DNA from: Marinobacter sp. AC-23 | GTDB lineage: Bacteria; Pseudomonadota; Gammaproteobacteria; Pseudomonadales; Oleiphilaceae | NCBI RefSeq assembly: GCF_001858325.1 | Contig: NZ_MBPP01000006.1 | Span: forward strand, 62,001-126,000 | Direction: 5' to 3' | Length of the DNA stretch: 64,000 nucleotides | Part shown: one piece after another, positions 9,896 to 19,004 of the stretch | Layout of the letters: every line of letters starts with the position of its first letter | How positions within the stretch are numbered: position 1 is the stretch's first letter | Notes under the pieces: generated by a model | What the model was told of the DNA's origin: nothing | Database searches by the model: none | Seen by the model: the letters and a program-made list of their open reading frames with translations, nothing else | Translations under genes and position numbers: made by a program

Positions 9896-11048
9896 ATGTT
9901 AATCGTCGCAGATGAGAACATCCCGCTGCTGGACGCTTTTTTTGGCGACTTTGGTGAGATCCGTCGTGTGTCTGGCCGCACCATGAATGCAGACGATGTT
10001 CGTGATGCTGATGTGCTGCTGGTTCGGTCGGTAACGCGGGTAGATCGCTCTCTGCTTGAAGGCAGCCGTGTACGCTTTGTTGGAACGTCAACAATTGGCA
10101 CTGATCACATCGATTTGGCTGGCTCGAGGAAAATGGTATCTATTTCTCCGCCGCGCCAGGCTGCAATGCCAATAGTGTTGTCGAGTACGTGCTGGCAGTA
10201 TTGTCCTTGTATGCGGAGCGCTGCGTACTGGGTGACTGGTCGCGACTCAGTGTAGGTATCGTTGGGGTTGGGAGTGTAGGTAGCGGGCTGGCAGAAAAAC
10301 TTACTCGTCTGGGTTTCAGAGTCAAACTTTGTGACCCGCCCAGGGCTGAACGTGAGTTAGACACAGCCGATACGTTTGTTGATCTGGATGAGGCGCTTGC
10401 GTGTGACGTGGTCTCATTCCATACGCCTCTGACTCGCGATTTTGCACATCCCACCTTTCACATGATCGGCGAGCGAGAGCTTGCGAAGCTGACGTCTGAA
10501 CAGCTTTTGATTAACGCCGGGCGAGGCGAAGTAATCGACGGTACAGCACTTCAGGAGCGGTTGGGTCAAGCCAATGCGCCGCTGTTAGCGCTTGACGTGT
10601 GGGAGCAGGAGCCAAGCATTAGCCCCGAACTGGTAAACAGGGTTTGGCTGCTACGCCGCACATCGCAGGCTATAGCCTTGAAGGGAAGATGAAGGGTACC
10701 GAGATTGTTTATCAGGCCATGAGCAAGTTCATGGGCCTGCCAACACGCAAGCAGGCTGGGCAGTTCCTTCCGGAGCCAGCGTTGAGTAAAGTATCGTTTA
10801 CCAGTGCAGCTGATGAGCGAGCCGCTGTCCAAATTGCGTTGCGGGCCTGCTACGACCCAAGACAGGACGACGCTCGCTTGCGTTATGTCATGAGGATGCC
10901 CAAAGCTGAACAGGGTGTAGAGTTTGACCGCTTGCGCCGGGATTATCCGGTGCGACGAGAATGCTCCAGTTTGAAAGTGCAGCTCAAAGGCACGAGTAAA
11001 TCCCTGCAAGACAGCTTTCGAGCTATCGGCTTCAAGCTGAAAATCTGA
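9896..11048 (+). CDS. pdxB: Erythronate-4-phosphate dehydrogenase PdxB (two frameshifts)
   Basis: NAD-dependent D-2-hydroxyacid dehydrogenase of the DXP-dependent pyridoxal phosphate pathway. The three reading-frame pieces join into one family-like protein of about 384 residues: N-terminal [12 protein letters not shown] and [11 protein letters not shown], a Rossmann segment [16 protein letters not shown], catalytic-region [13 protein letters not shown], and the PdxB-specific C-terminal dimerisation domain. One base is missing near 10120 (restoring DLAWLEENG) and one near 10650 (restoring VWLATPHIAG). Two identical-type lesions in an otherwise perfect gene point to sequencing errors. Confidence 0.92.
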
Positions 11049-11054
11049 CGCCAG

Positions 11055-11531
11055 TTAACGCGCTGGTGCTTTGTCGTCGGTAAAAAGAGTAGCCCTGACA
11101 GCGTGACCAATACGAGCAGAGTCCCGGCTTTTCAGGGCAGTGCGCACCAGATGGATGTGGCTGGATAGATCTTCCAGTAAAGACGGCGGCAAAGAGGGGG
11201 GTGTAGTGGTTTCTGGCCCTCTGAGCGCTTCAACCAGAGCGTCTGGTGCGGGTGAACTCAGGCGAGTAAACGCTTCTTGAGTGAGAACCGCCTGATCAAG
11301 AGCCTCCTGCCGGATTGTATCCACGTAACGTAAAAAACCTTCCTCAGCCAGCCATAGAAGTGCGCCGAAACATGCCATGTGGCGCTTGCTGTGCAAGCCG
11401 AATTCATCCGTTTCGTCCGGGCCGGCAATATCTTCTACAAACAGGTTAACTCGCCTTGGAAAGGCATTGTAAAGCTGAGCCAAGGCTATGGCTGCGTCTT
11501 TGTAGAACTCTTCAATGTGGATGTCAGCCAT
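11055..11531 (-). CDS. Conserved hypothetical protein
   Basis: I do not recognise a named family. The 158-residue protein is acidic, has no signal peptide or membrane span, and looks mostly helical. It has an aromatic N-terminal half (FYKDAAIALAQLYNAFP, FGALLWLAEEGFLRYVD) and a Pro-rich linker (TTTPPSLPPSL, about residues 108-118) before a helical tail. It lies 24 bases downstream of alaA on the same strand, probably in the same transcript, and converges on pdxB with six bases between stops. Confidence 0.65.
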   Translation of the reverse strand: MADIHIEEFYKDAAIALAQLYNAFPRRVNLFVEDIAGPDETDEFGLHSKRHMACFGALLWLAEEGFLRYVDTIRQEALDQAVLTQEAFTRLSSPAPDALVEALRGPETTTPPSLPPSLLEDLSSHIHLVRTALKSRDSARIGHAVRATLFTDDKAPAR

Positions 11532-11555
11532 GAGTCAATCCTTTTCCCTGTGCTT

Positions 11556-12770
11556 TTATTGGCGGTAGCTGGTCAGGAAGTTGCCCAGCCTACCCATGGC
11601 ATCTTCTAGTGTGTCTTTGCGGGGAAGGAAAACCACCCGCAGATGCTGTTTGTCATCCACATTGAATGCAGAGCCCTGAACTAGCAGGATTTTTTCTTGA
11701 AGCAATAGGTCCAGCACCAGTTTTTCATCATTTACGACTGGGAATTTTTTTGGATCCAGCTTGGGGAACAGGTACAGCGCACCCTGGGGCTTCACGCAAC
11801 TTACGCCAGGGATGTCATTCAGCATTCGCCAGGCAGTTTCGCGCTGCTCGTACAGTCGGCCGCCCGGGGCTACCAGATCATTGATGGATTGGTAACCGCC
11901 CAGTGCCGTTTGTATGGCCAGTTGCGCAGGTACGTTGGCGCACAGGCGCATATTAGACAGCATGTCTATGCCTACAATCAGATCTTTAGCGAGATGCTTG
12001 GCGCCGCTGATTATCATCCAGCCTGAACGATAGCCTGCAGCACGGTAGTTCTTTGAAAGACCGTTATAGGTGAAAAAGAGCACATCGTCGGCGAGTGATG
12101 CCGTGGGTACATGCTGTGTGCCGTCATAGAGTATCTTGTCGTAAATCTCATCGGACAGGATAATCAGATTGTGCTTGCGGGCCAGCTCAATAACCTGCTC
12201 CAGTAATTCCTGGCTATAGACGGCGCCCGTAGGGTTGTTGGGGTTAATCAGCACAATCGCACGGGTGCGGCGCGTGATTTTTTTACGAATGTCATCGATG
12301 TCCGGGAACCAGTTTTGCTCCTCGTCACAGTGATAGTGCACGGGCTTGCCGCTTGAAAGGGTGACAGCAGCCGTCCAAAGCGGATAGTCGGGTGCAGGGA
12401 TGAGCACTTCGTCACCGGTATTGAGCATCGCCTGCATAGACATCACGATCAGTTCGCTGACGCCATTGCCCAGATATATATCGTCAATATCGACCTTGTC
12501 GATGCCCCGCTGCTGGCAGTAGTGCATGACCGCCTTGCGAGCCGAAAACAGTCCCTTGGACTCTACATAGCCTTGGGCCTGTTGCATGTTGTAGATCACG
12601 TCTTGCTGGATCTCTTCGGGCACATCCAGCTCAAACGCGGCCGGGTTACCGATGTTGAGTTTGAGTACACGATGGCCTTCTTCTTCCAGACGCCGCGCCT
12701 CGCGCATGACTACGCCACGTATTTCGTAACACACGTTATCCAGCTTGGCGGATTTGTAGTAGTTCTGCAT
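11556..12770 (-). CDS. alaA: Alanine-synthesising aminotransferase AlaA (PLP-dependent class I/II)
   Basis: Pyridoxal-phosphate enzyme that makes alanine from pyruvate and glutamate. The 404 residues match AlaA (YfbQ) throughout: N-terminal SAKLDNVCYEIRG, LNIGNPAAFELDVP, the NPNNPTGAVYS signature, the PLP lysine in YNGLSKNYRAAGYRSGW, and the C-terminal LRVVFLPRKDTLEDAMGRL. No frame problem. A hypothetical gene follows it closely. Upstream is a gap of about 270 bases shared with the divergent gpx gene. Confidence 0.94.
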   Translation of the reverse strand: MQNYYKSAKLDNVCYEIRGVVMREARRLEEEGHRVLKLNIGNPAAFELDVPEEIQQDVIYNMQQAQGYVESKGLFSARKAVMHYCQQRGIDKVDIDDIYLGNGVSELIVMSMQAMLNTGDEVLIPAPDYPLWTAAVTLSSGKPVHYHCDEEQNWFPDIDDIRKKITRRTRAIVLINPNNPTGAVYSQELLEQVIELARKHNLIILSDEIYDKILYDGTQHVPTASLADDVLFFTYNGLSKNYRAAGYRSGWMIISGAKHLAKDLIVGIDMLSNMRLCANVPAQLAIQTALGGYQSINDLVAPGGRLYEQRETAWRMLNDIPGVSCVKPQGALYLFPKLDPKKFPVVNDEKLVLDLLLQEKILLVQGSAFNVDDKQHLRVVFLPRKDTLEDAMGRLGNFLTSYRQ

Positions 12771-12927
12771 AAGACCCGGGCTTCCTTAGTCATTAAACGT
12801 AAAACAGGCGCCTGCCATTGAGGCAAACGACTATTCTAGCGGAGGCGAGGGCAACGGCAACAGGGTAATTGTGATCAATTATGGCAAGTTAGCGCTATAT
12901 TTGGTTAATTCACGCGCTATAAAACAA

Positions 12928-12956
12928 TTGCGTCGGCGTGTTAAAGTGTATATTCT
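12928..12956 (+). promoter_or_regulatory. Candidate sigma-70 promoter for gpx-ohrR
   Basis: TTGCGT (-35) and TATTCT (-10) are separated by 17 bases in the AT-rich gap upstream of gpx. The match is only moderate (3/6 and 4/6), but spacing and position (about 90 bases before the gpx start) are right and the palindrome directly downstream could act as an operator. The remainder of this roughly 270-base alaA-gpx gap shows no gene. Confidence 0.35.
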
Positions 12957-12964
12957 CAAGTTAA

Positions 12965-12974
12965 TTGTGCACAA
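12965..12974. promoter_or_regulatory. Palindrome, candidate OhrR operator
   Basis: The perfect palindrome TTGTGCACAA is flanked by AAGTTAA and CTTAATT, giving a longer imperfect inverted repeat. It lies just after the candidate gpx promoter. OhrR-type regulators bind AT-rich inverted repeats over their own promoters, and an ohrR gene follows gpx, so this is a reasonable operator candidate. Confidence 0.3.
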
Positions 12975-13042
12975 CTTAATTTTGCAGTGTACTGATTCAT
13001 CCTGTTTTACATAGGTATTCATGGTTTACCAAGGAGCGCCCC

Positions 13043-13527
13043 GTGGCCACACACTCTATTTATGACTTCACTGCTCGAGACATTAAAGGTAATGACAAAA
13101 AGATGGCTGACTATCAGGCCAAGTGCTGCTGATTGTGAATACGGCCAGCAAGTGCGGCTTTACGCCCCAGTTTGAGGGGCTACAGTCTTTGCACAAAGAT
13201 CTCGGGGAGCAGGGGTTGGAAGTGCTTGGGTTTCCCTGCAATCAGTTTATGAACCAGGATCCTGCAGATGACGAGGCCATCAGCCAGTTTTGCAGCATGA
13301 ATTATGGCGTGGATTTCCCCATGTTTTCGAAAGTGGATGTCAACGGCGAGAACGCTCACCCTCTGTTCCAATTTCTGAAGGGCGAGGCAAAGGGGCTTCT
13401 GGGGTCGGAGAAAGTAAAATGGAACTTCACCAAGTTTTTGATAGGCCGTGATGGAGAGGTTGTGCGTCGTTACCCGCCCACTACCAAGCCTGAAGACATC
13501 AAGGCAGACATTGAAAAACTTTTGTAG
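13043..13527 (+). CDS. Glutathione peroxidase family protein (frameshifted)
   Basis: Thiol peroxidase of the BtuE/Gpx family that reduces organic and hydrogen peroxides. The start is a GTG ([16 protein letters not shown]) with AAGGAG six bases upstream. One base is missing at about 13122, and restoring it joins KMADYQAK to [16 protein letters not shown]. The peroxidatic Cys lies in SKCGFTPQ; the Gln (GFPCNQF) and Trp (KVKWNFTKF) of the catalytic site are also present. About 161 residues if repaired. The ohrR regulator starts nine bases downstream, so the pair forms a peroxide-response unit. Confidence 0.9.
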
Positions 13528-13536
13528 GGTGCAGTT

Positions 13537-13997
13537 TTGAACGATTTACTCGCACTGGACAACCAGATCTGTTTCAGCCTGTATGCGGCTAACCGGGCGA
13601 TTACCGCCCGGTATCGCCCGCTGCTTGCTGAACTGGAACTGACATACCCGCAGTATCTGGTGATGCTTGTACTTTGGGAGCGAGCCAGATCGGTCACGCA
13701 ACCCGTGTGTCGGATCTTGGCGTGCGCCTGCGTCTGGATTCGGGCACCTTGACGCCGCTACTCAAGCGCCTCGCTCTACGGGGGCTTGTCCGCAGGGAGC
13801 GCAGTGCAGATGATGAGCGGGTTGTGACCATAACGCTGACCGGGCAGGGTGCCGATTTGAAAAAGCGAGCCGCCCAGGTACCACAGAAACTCCTGTGCGG
13901 CCTGGATCTTGCCCCAGACCGGCTGTTGGCATTGCGAAATGAGCTAAATGAGGTGCTTCAGGCTATTGAGGCTCAGAGTAAGCAGTCCAGCGTGTAA
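13537..13997 (+). CDS. ohrR: MarR-family organic-hydroperoxide regulator, OhrR-like (frameshifted)
   Basis: Winged-helix repressor likely to sense organic peroxides through the N-terminal cysteine in [15 protein letters not shown], the position of the reactive Cys in Ohr[14 protein letters not shown] and [13 protein letters not shown] are typical of the family. One base is missing near 13685; restoring it joins LWERA to [20 protein letters not shown]. The likely start is TTG behind an AGGGTG sequence. It follows gpx closely. The last 35 bases overlap the end of the convergent sensor kinase gene. OhrR by family resemblance; DNA target not shown. Confidence 0.85.
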
Positions 13998-15972
13998 TCG
14001 CAGCACTTAGTTGGTCGCGGTTGTAAGGCTTGGTGATGTAGTCGTTCATGCCACAGGCGAAGCAGTCGTCCCGATCGCCTTGCATCACGTTGGCAGTAAC
14101 GGCTATCACTGGTAAGTCATGCCATTCAGGGTTCTCGCGGATTTTGCGAGTCGTTTCGTAACCATCCATTACCGGCATCTGGCAATCCATGAGCACCAGG
14201 TCGTAATGCTGTTGTTTCAGCGCTTCGATTGCCAGCAGGCCATTTTCCGCGGTGTCTGATTGATGCCCCATTTTTTTCAATAGCATGCTAGCGACCATCT
14301 GGTTTACTTCGTTGTCTTCGACCAAAAGTATCCGGAGTGGTCGTTGTGGCTTTATGACAGTTTTGGGCAGTTCGGTAGTTTCAGCAAGCTTTCCCGTGTT
14401 GTCTGTGGCCAGGCTGCTGTATACAGGTAGCGGCAGGGTGACGGTAAACCGAGTACCTACTTGCTCTTTGGAATTGACCTTTATTTCACCCTGCATACGC
14501 TCAATCAGCTGGCGGCAAAGCGTTAGTCCTAGCCCTGTACCACCATAAAGGCGCGTGGTTTGCGTGTCGGCTTGAGAGAAGGGGGAAAATATCCGGCGCA
14601 GGCCCTCTTTGCTCATACCAATGCCCGTGTCGACCACCTCAATGGTTAGAGTGCCTTCGGAATAGTGGGCGCTGATTCGCACGTTGCCGGAATTGGTAAA
14701 CTTGATGGCATTGCTGAGCAGGTTGTTCAAAATTTGGCGGATACGAGTTGGGTCGCCTAAGAATTGGCTTGGGAAGCTTGGGTCTGTCTCTGCAATGAGT
14801 TCGACGCCTTTATTGCGGGCCTGTTGGGTGTGCAGAGTTGCGCACTCCTCAATCAGGCTGCTTATATCGAACGGAATGTTCTCGAGGTTGAGCTTGCCGG
14901 CCTCAACCTTGGAAATATCCAGTATGTCATTAAGTATACCGAGCAGGCTTTCCCCGGCCGACAAAGCAATTTGAAGGCGGTGTTGCTTGGTAGAATCCTG
15001 CTCGCTTTCCAGTGCGAGCCCTAGCATGCCGAGCACACCGTTAAGTGGGGTGCGTATTTCGTGGCTCATGCTGGCCAGAAAATTAGCTCTGGCTTTGGCT
15101 CTGCGCATGGCATCTTCTTTCGCTTTTACCAGTGCCCGGTTGCCCCGTTGTAGTGCGTGGTTCTTGTCGGATATTTCCCGGGTTCGGCTTTCGACCTCTT
15201 GTTCCAGTTCGGTCGAATAGTTCTTCAACGCATTTTCCGCCTTGCGGAGCTGGGCCAGAGTGGAATCTATCCTTGTTAAGTGCTGGTTGACAATCTCCAC
15301 CATTGTGCCTATTTCATCTTGCTGGTGGCCTGGAGGTACCGGTAGGCGGATCTTTTCTGGGGAGCTGGCTTTAACTTGGCCTAGCGCGTTGATAACGCTG
15401 AGCATCGGTCGTGTGAGTATCAAGTAGAAAATGCCAAGCAGCGAAGCAGAAAGAATAAGGCTTTTCAAAAGTCCACTGATCAGCGTGTAGCTTGCGCGCT
15501 CCAAAAACTGCAAACCGTAGTGGTAAGTGTCGATGGTAACCACAAGTTGCCCCAAGGGCAGATTGTTGAGCTGTGAAACACGCAGTTCTCGGCTGAAAAC
15601 CCGGCTAGAGCCAAACAGTTCATCGCTGATCCAGCGATAGGGGGAAACTGGGCTGCTCGTGCTGGCGGCGGCCATGGTGCTGTTTTCGCTATCGACAATT
15701 CTGGCGTCAATGGTAGCGGGGTGGCGGAGAAGCCCATCGAGCAGCTCTTCTGCCAGGCGCACATCAATGTTGTAAGCGATCTGGGAGGCGGGGTTATGGC
15801 TGACTTCCATCAGCGCTTGGATGTCTTCGTCCATGGAGCGTTGGGCGGCGAAATAATCCAGGGTGATTTGTGCAACGTTAAGGATAAATCCCAACACCAT
15901 GGCGATCAGCACAGTATCGCGGGTGAGTCGGTAAGAAAGCCGGTGTTTGAAGCCTTTGGTCACGGATGTCAC
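13963..15972 (-). CDS. Hybrid sensor histidine kinase/response regulator
   Basis: Membrane-bound hybrid kinase of 669 residues. In order: membrane span (about 19-41), a periplasmic sensor of about 120 residues with no recognised fold, second span (about 163-187), HAMP linker (about 188-240), coiled coil (240-290), HisKA with phospho-accepting H304 in SMSHEIRTPLNG, HATPase with N and G boxes (NNLLSNAIKF, DTGIGM, GGTGLGL), and a receiver domain with phospho-acceptor D596 in LMDCQMPVMDG. There is no Hpt domain, so a separate phosphotransfer protein should relay the signal. No response regulator gene lies next to it. Signal and output unknown. Confidence 0.93.
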   Translation of the reverse strand: MTSVTKGFKHRLSYRLTRDTVLIAMVLGFILNVAQITLDYFAAQRSMDEDIQALMEVSHNPASQIAYNIDVRLAEELLDGLLRHPATIDARIVDSENSTMAAASTSSPVSPYRWISDELFGSSRVFSRELRVSQLNNLPLGQLVVTIDTYHYGLQFLERASYTLISGLLKSLILSASLLGIFYLILTRPMLSVINALGQVKASSPEKIRLPVPPGHQQDEIGTMVEIVNQHLTRIDSTLAQLRKAENALKNYSTELEQEVESRTREISDKNHALQRGNRALVKAKEDAMRRAKARANFLASMSHEIRTPLNGVLGMLGLALESEQDSTKQHRLQIALSAGESLLGILNDILDISKVEAGKLNLENIPFDISSLIEECATLHTQQARNKGVELIAETDPSFPSQFLGDPTRIRQILNNLLSNAIKFTNSGNVRISAHYSEGTLTIEVVDTGIGMSKEGLRRIFSPFSQADTQTTRLYGGTGLGLTLCRQLIERMQGEIKVNSKEQVGTRFTVTLPLPVYSSLATDNTGKLAETTELPKTVIKPQRPLRILLVEDNEVNQMVASMLLKKMGHQSDTAENGLLAIEALKQQHYDLVLMDCQMPVMDGYETTRKIRENPEWHDLPVIAVTANVMQGDRDDCFACGMNDYITKPYNRDQLSAAITRWTAYSEPQ

Positions 15973-16013
15973 AGTCCTTGTTCACGGGCAGGGGTGCTAC
16001 CCGGCTCGTATAT

Positions 16014-16787
16014 TCAGTCGTCGTAGTCGGCCTTTTTCTTCCACTCTTCATCGTGAAGAAAATTATCCCACTGTTTGTCCAGTTGTGATTCGGATTCTGC
16101 AGAACCGGTGTTCTCACCGCCTGCACCCAAAGCCTCCAGCTCCTTTATGCGGATTCGGAAACTTTTAACTGCTTTCATTGCCAGCGGATTGTCTTTGGAT
16201 TTACCCATCTCTGTGCTGGCTAGGTGATAGGCGTGAATAGCCTTGCGTATCTCGTCTTTCCGGATGTGATCGCGGGCCTGGAAAACGTGTAAGTCAGCGT
16301 GGGTTTTATGCACCAAAAACAAAATATACTTAAGATTTTTTTTGGCGGTCGCCCCATCGATGCGCCCGCTTTTGTGCATGGCTTCAATCAGTTTGAACAA
16401 ATTTTGAAGCAGCTCTTTAGTGTAGGTGGCTTTTTCTGCTGAATCGATTCTGACCGGTCGCGCCTCATCCCGGTTTTCCTGAATCTGAGTTTTCAGTTGC
16501 AAGGCGGACTCCCGCCACTGCGCAATAGGCAGGCTGGATTTAAGGCTGGTTAAATCGTTGCAAACATCCTCCATTCGCCGGAGTAGCAGTAGCTTCAAAT
16601 CGCCTGTCAGGTACTGCCCTGGAAGTTCAGACAGCAAAAGGTTGCAGCGCTTGTAGCTATCCTCCAGTGCCGTGATTTTGCGAACACGTTCAATCTTGGC
16701 CTTTTCGCGCATTTGGCTGATGACAAGAACGACAATCGAAATCACAACAATGGCCGCCAAGGCCAGAACAATAGTAATGGTATTCAT
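16014..16787 (-). CDS. Hypothetical membrane-anchored protein
   Basis: No named family recognised. The 257-residue protein has one N-terminal membrane span (about 4-24) and then a long, helix-rich cytoplasmic region with many Lys, Arg, Glu and Leu (coiled-coil tendency), ending in an acidic tail (DNFLHDEEWKKKADYDD). The start used is the ATG before NTITIV; ten extra upstream codons lack hydrophobic or conserved character. It lies about 40 bases upstream of the sensor kinase on the same strand, so the two may be co-transcribed. Confidence 0.7.
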   Translation of the reverse strand: MNTITIVLALAAIVVISIVVLVISQMREKAKIERVRKITALEDSYKRCNLLLSELPGQYLTGDLKLLLLRRMEDVCNDLTSLKSSLPIAQWRESALQLKTQIQENRDEARPVRIDSAEKATYTKELLQNLFKLIEAMHKSGRIDGATAKKNLKYILFLVHKTHADLHVFQARDHIRKDEIRKAIHAYHLASTEMGKSKDNPLAMKAVKSFRIRIKELEALGAGGENTGSAESESQLDKQWDNFLHDEEWKKKADYDD

Positions 16788-16938
16788 TTTTGTGTAATGA
16801 CTCCGGCTTTTGGGCAAGTCATGCCTGCTAAAGAATTCTGGCTCGATACACCGGGATGTCCGGCAAGTATCAGAAAGATTAGCAGAAATACGGCGTTGAA
16901 GCTGAAATCAAATGTGAAAGTTCGTTTTATATATTTAT

Positions 16939-16950
16939 TTAATGAATTAA
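16939..16950. promoter_or_regulatory. AT-rich inverted repeat upstream of LysR gene
   Basis: TTAAT-GA-ATTAA is a perfect inverted repeat inside a very AT-rich stretch (about 16920-16970) between divergent genes. It lies about 85 bases before the LysR gene start, the usual zone for autoregulatory LysR sites. AT-rich DNA produces such repeats by chance, so confidence is low. Confidence 0.25.
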
Positions 16951-17032
16951 TTTCATGATGTATATTAGATTGGTGAATGTGGCGCGTGAGACGTGCCCGG
17001 TTAATGGTTTCTATTGTGTTCTGGAGCTGTGC

Positions 17033-18022
17033 ATGGACATTTCTCGCATTGATCTCAATCTGCTTGTTTATCTTGATGTTTTACTGAGGGAGCGAAACGT
17101 CACCAAGGCTGCAAACCATCTTGGTATTACGCAGCCGGCCATGAGCAACAGCCTGCGCCGGTTGCGGGATCTGTTCAGTGACCCGTTGCTGGTAAGAACC
17201 AGTGAAGGGATGACTGCTACAGAACGTGCCCGTGAGCTGCAGCCGCTGGTGCGGAGTATTCTTTCAAACATTGAGCAAGCGGTTCAGGAAAAGACCCCCT
17301 TTGCAGCGCTGGACAGCCAGCGGGTGTTTCGCATTATGGCCAGTGACTATGCCGAATCGTGCCTGATGCCCAGGGTGCTGCGCCGGATCCGGCAGGAGGC
17401 CCCACATGTAACCCTGGATGTGCTGACCCCCAGCGATGTGAGTTTTCTGGATGTGGAGCAGGGGCGTCTTGATATGGCGATTAACCGCTTCGATAAAATC
17501 CCCCAGTCATTCCATCAAAAAACCCTCTGGATCGAGTATTTTGCTTGCTTGATGAACGCCCGCAATCCGATATTGAAAGAGCCTTTCACTCTGGATACCT
17601 ACCTGGATGCAAGCCATATCTGGGTAAGCAAAACCGGTTTCGGTGTGGGCGTTGGGGTAAACCCAAAAGACGTCCAGAGGCTTGGCTGGGTTGATGAAGC
17701 TTTGTCCAGGATGGGGAGTAAACGCCAGATTTCCGTGTTTACCCGCCATTATCAGTCGGCCATGCTGTTGGCGGAGCAGCACGATCTTATTGCGACGCTG
17801 CCGTCCCGGGCTGCTTGGTTGCAAAAAGATAACCCTAACCTGGTGGTAAAGATCCCGCCCTTCGATATTCCGCCTTTTGAGTTGAAAATGGCATGGAGCC
17901 CACTTTTACAGCACAACTCTGATCATCAATGGCTTCGTAGGTTGATTTCAGATGTGGCGGAAGAGGTGGATGAGGAGTTTGCGCCCTTTGGGGCGCGTTT
18001 CGAGTCTGCGGATGTCCCTTAG
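17033..18022 (+). CDS. LysR-family transcriptional regulator
   Basis: DNA-binding regulator with an N-terminal winged helix (about residues 5-65: LNLLVYLDVLLRERNVTKAA, TQPAMSNSLRRLRDLF) and a C-terminal periplasmic-binding-protein-like effector domain. It resembles the NodD/LeuO-like branch of the family, with DPLLVRTSEGMTATERA after the helix-turn-helix. I chose the MDISRIDLNLL start because it matches the family; the frame is open 26 codons further upstream. The neighbour is a divergent gene of unknown function, so the target cannot be inferred. It converges on the GNAT gene. Confidence 0.88.
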   Translation: MDISRIDLNLLVYLDVLLRERNVTKAANHLGITQPAMSNSLRRLRDLFSDPLLVRTSEGMTATERARELQPLVRSILSNIEQAVQEKTPFAALDSQRVFRIMASDYAESCLMPRVLRRIRQEAPHVTLDVLTPSDVSFLDVEQGRLDMAINRFDKIPQSFHQKTLWIEYFACLMNARNPILKEPFTLDTYLDASHIWVSKTGFGVGVGVNPKDVQRLGWVDEALSRMGSKRQISVFTRHYQSAMLLAEQHDLIATLPSRAAWLQKDNPNLVVKIPPFDIPPFELKMAWSPLLQHNSDHQWLRRLISDVAEEVDEEFAPFGARFESADVP

Positions 18023-18031
18023 GCAAAGCCG

Positions 18032-19000
18032 TTAGAGCGGTAGTTCGCGCAATTCAAGCGAGCTGCGCCCGGCATCCCACATGCGCTGAAATTTTTCCGA
18101 CAGCAGTTTCACCCGACCACTGTCGGCGAACCCGGCAAATCCTGAAGGCCGGGTGAAGTCATGCCGGAACACCACGCCTTGCCGGTCTGCGAGCATGAAA
18201 GGCCTATCTTCATAGAGGTGGTCGGTATTGACCAGCCTCAATTCAATACGACTAGGCAGCCTTCGCATCAATTCAACCAATTGATGTCGGCGCTTTACAA
18301 GGGGCTGGTCATCGTGGATCAGCAGGCGAATTTCACTAAGCCTGTGGCGGCGCGCAAGTTCAGATACCAACTCCCGGAACCTGTGGCGATCGTAGAGGTC
18401 GTGATCCAGTATCCGGTCATACAGCCATAAGCGCTGGCCTGCCTGGCCGACCATAGAGTCCATGAGGTCAAGAAGACTGCTTTCGTTATCGAAAAGCCAG
18501 GCGTGTGTGTCCGCGCCCAGCAGCAAGGGGCGGGGACGCCCGGAGCCAGTTTGCGTGTCAAGCAGAGCCGGGGCCAGGCAGCGCATGTCCAGGTGAGGGA
18601 TGCCGGCATCATCGTAAGGATCGGAGCAGACATGAAATCCGGCGCGCTGGTAGAACGCAATGGCGTGTTGCTGGGCGGAAAGTTTCAGCTCTTGGTACTG
18701 ACCGGCGGATTCCGTGATCAGATGCTGCAGCAGCGCCTCTCCGATACCCTGGCCGCGGAATTCCGGCAGTATGGCCATGCGCCCAATGTGACCGGTTTCC
18801 CCCAGAGTTGAAAACAGCCGGGCCACGCCTACAGGTGTGTTATCGGGTAGAACCGCGAGAAAATGATCGGCAATTTCGTCAGTGTCGTCCCATTCCAGCT
18901 CTGGTGGAACCTTCTGCTCATCAACAAAGACTTTTTGGCGAATGCTGCGGATATGCCCTGGGGCAAGCTGCCAGCTGTATTTTCGAATCTTGATTGTCAT
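18032..19000 (-). CDS. GNAT N-acetyltransferase with C-terminal DUF7931-like domain
   Basis: Two-domain protein of 322 residues. The N-terminal half (about 1-145) is a GNAT acetyltransferase with the acetyl-CoA motif RMAILPEFRGQGIGEALL and a typical FYQRAGF C-terminal strand. The second half (about 155-320: LLLGADTHAWLFDNESSLL, RLWLYDRILDHDLYD, IRLLIHDDQPLVKRRH) resembles half of a phospholipase D-like fold but has no HKD motif; I believe this is the DUF7931 group. Substrate unknown. It follows roxA by four bases and so belongs to the purB-roxA transcript. Start chosen at MTIKIRKYSW. Confidence 0.8.
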   Translation of the reverse strand: MTIKIRKYSWQLAPGHIRSIRQKVFVDEQKVPPELEWDDTDEIADHFLAVLPDNTPVGVARLFSTLGETGHIGRMAILPEFRGQGIGEALLQHLITESAGQYQELKLSAQQHAIAFYQRAGFHVCSDPYDDAGIPHLDMRCLAPALLDTQTGSGRPRPLLLGADTHAWLFDNESSLLDLMDSMVGQAGQRLWLYDRILDHDLYDRHRFRELVSELARRHRLSEIRLLIHDDQPLVKRRHQLVELMRRLPSRIELRLVNTDHLYEDRPFMLADRQGVVFRHDFTRPSGFAGFADSGRVKLLSEKFQRMWDAGRSSLELRELPL

Positions 19001-19004
19001 GGCA

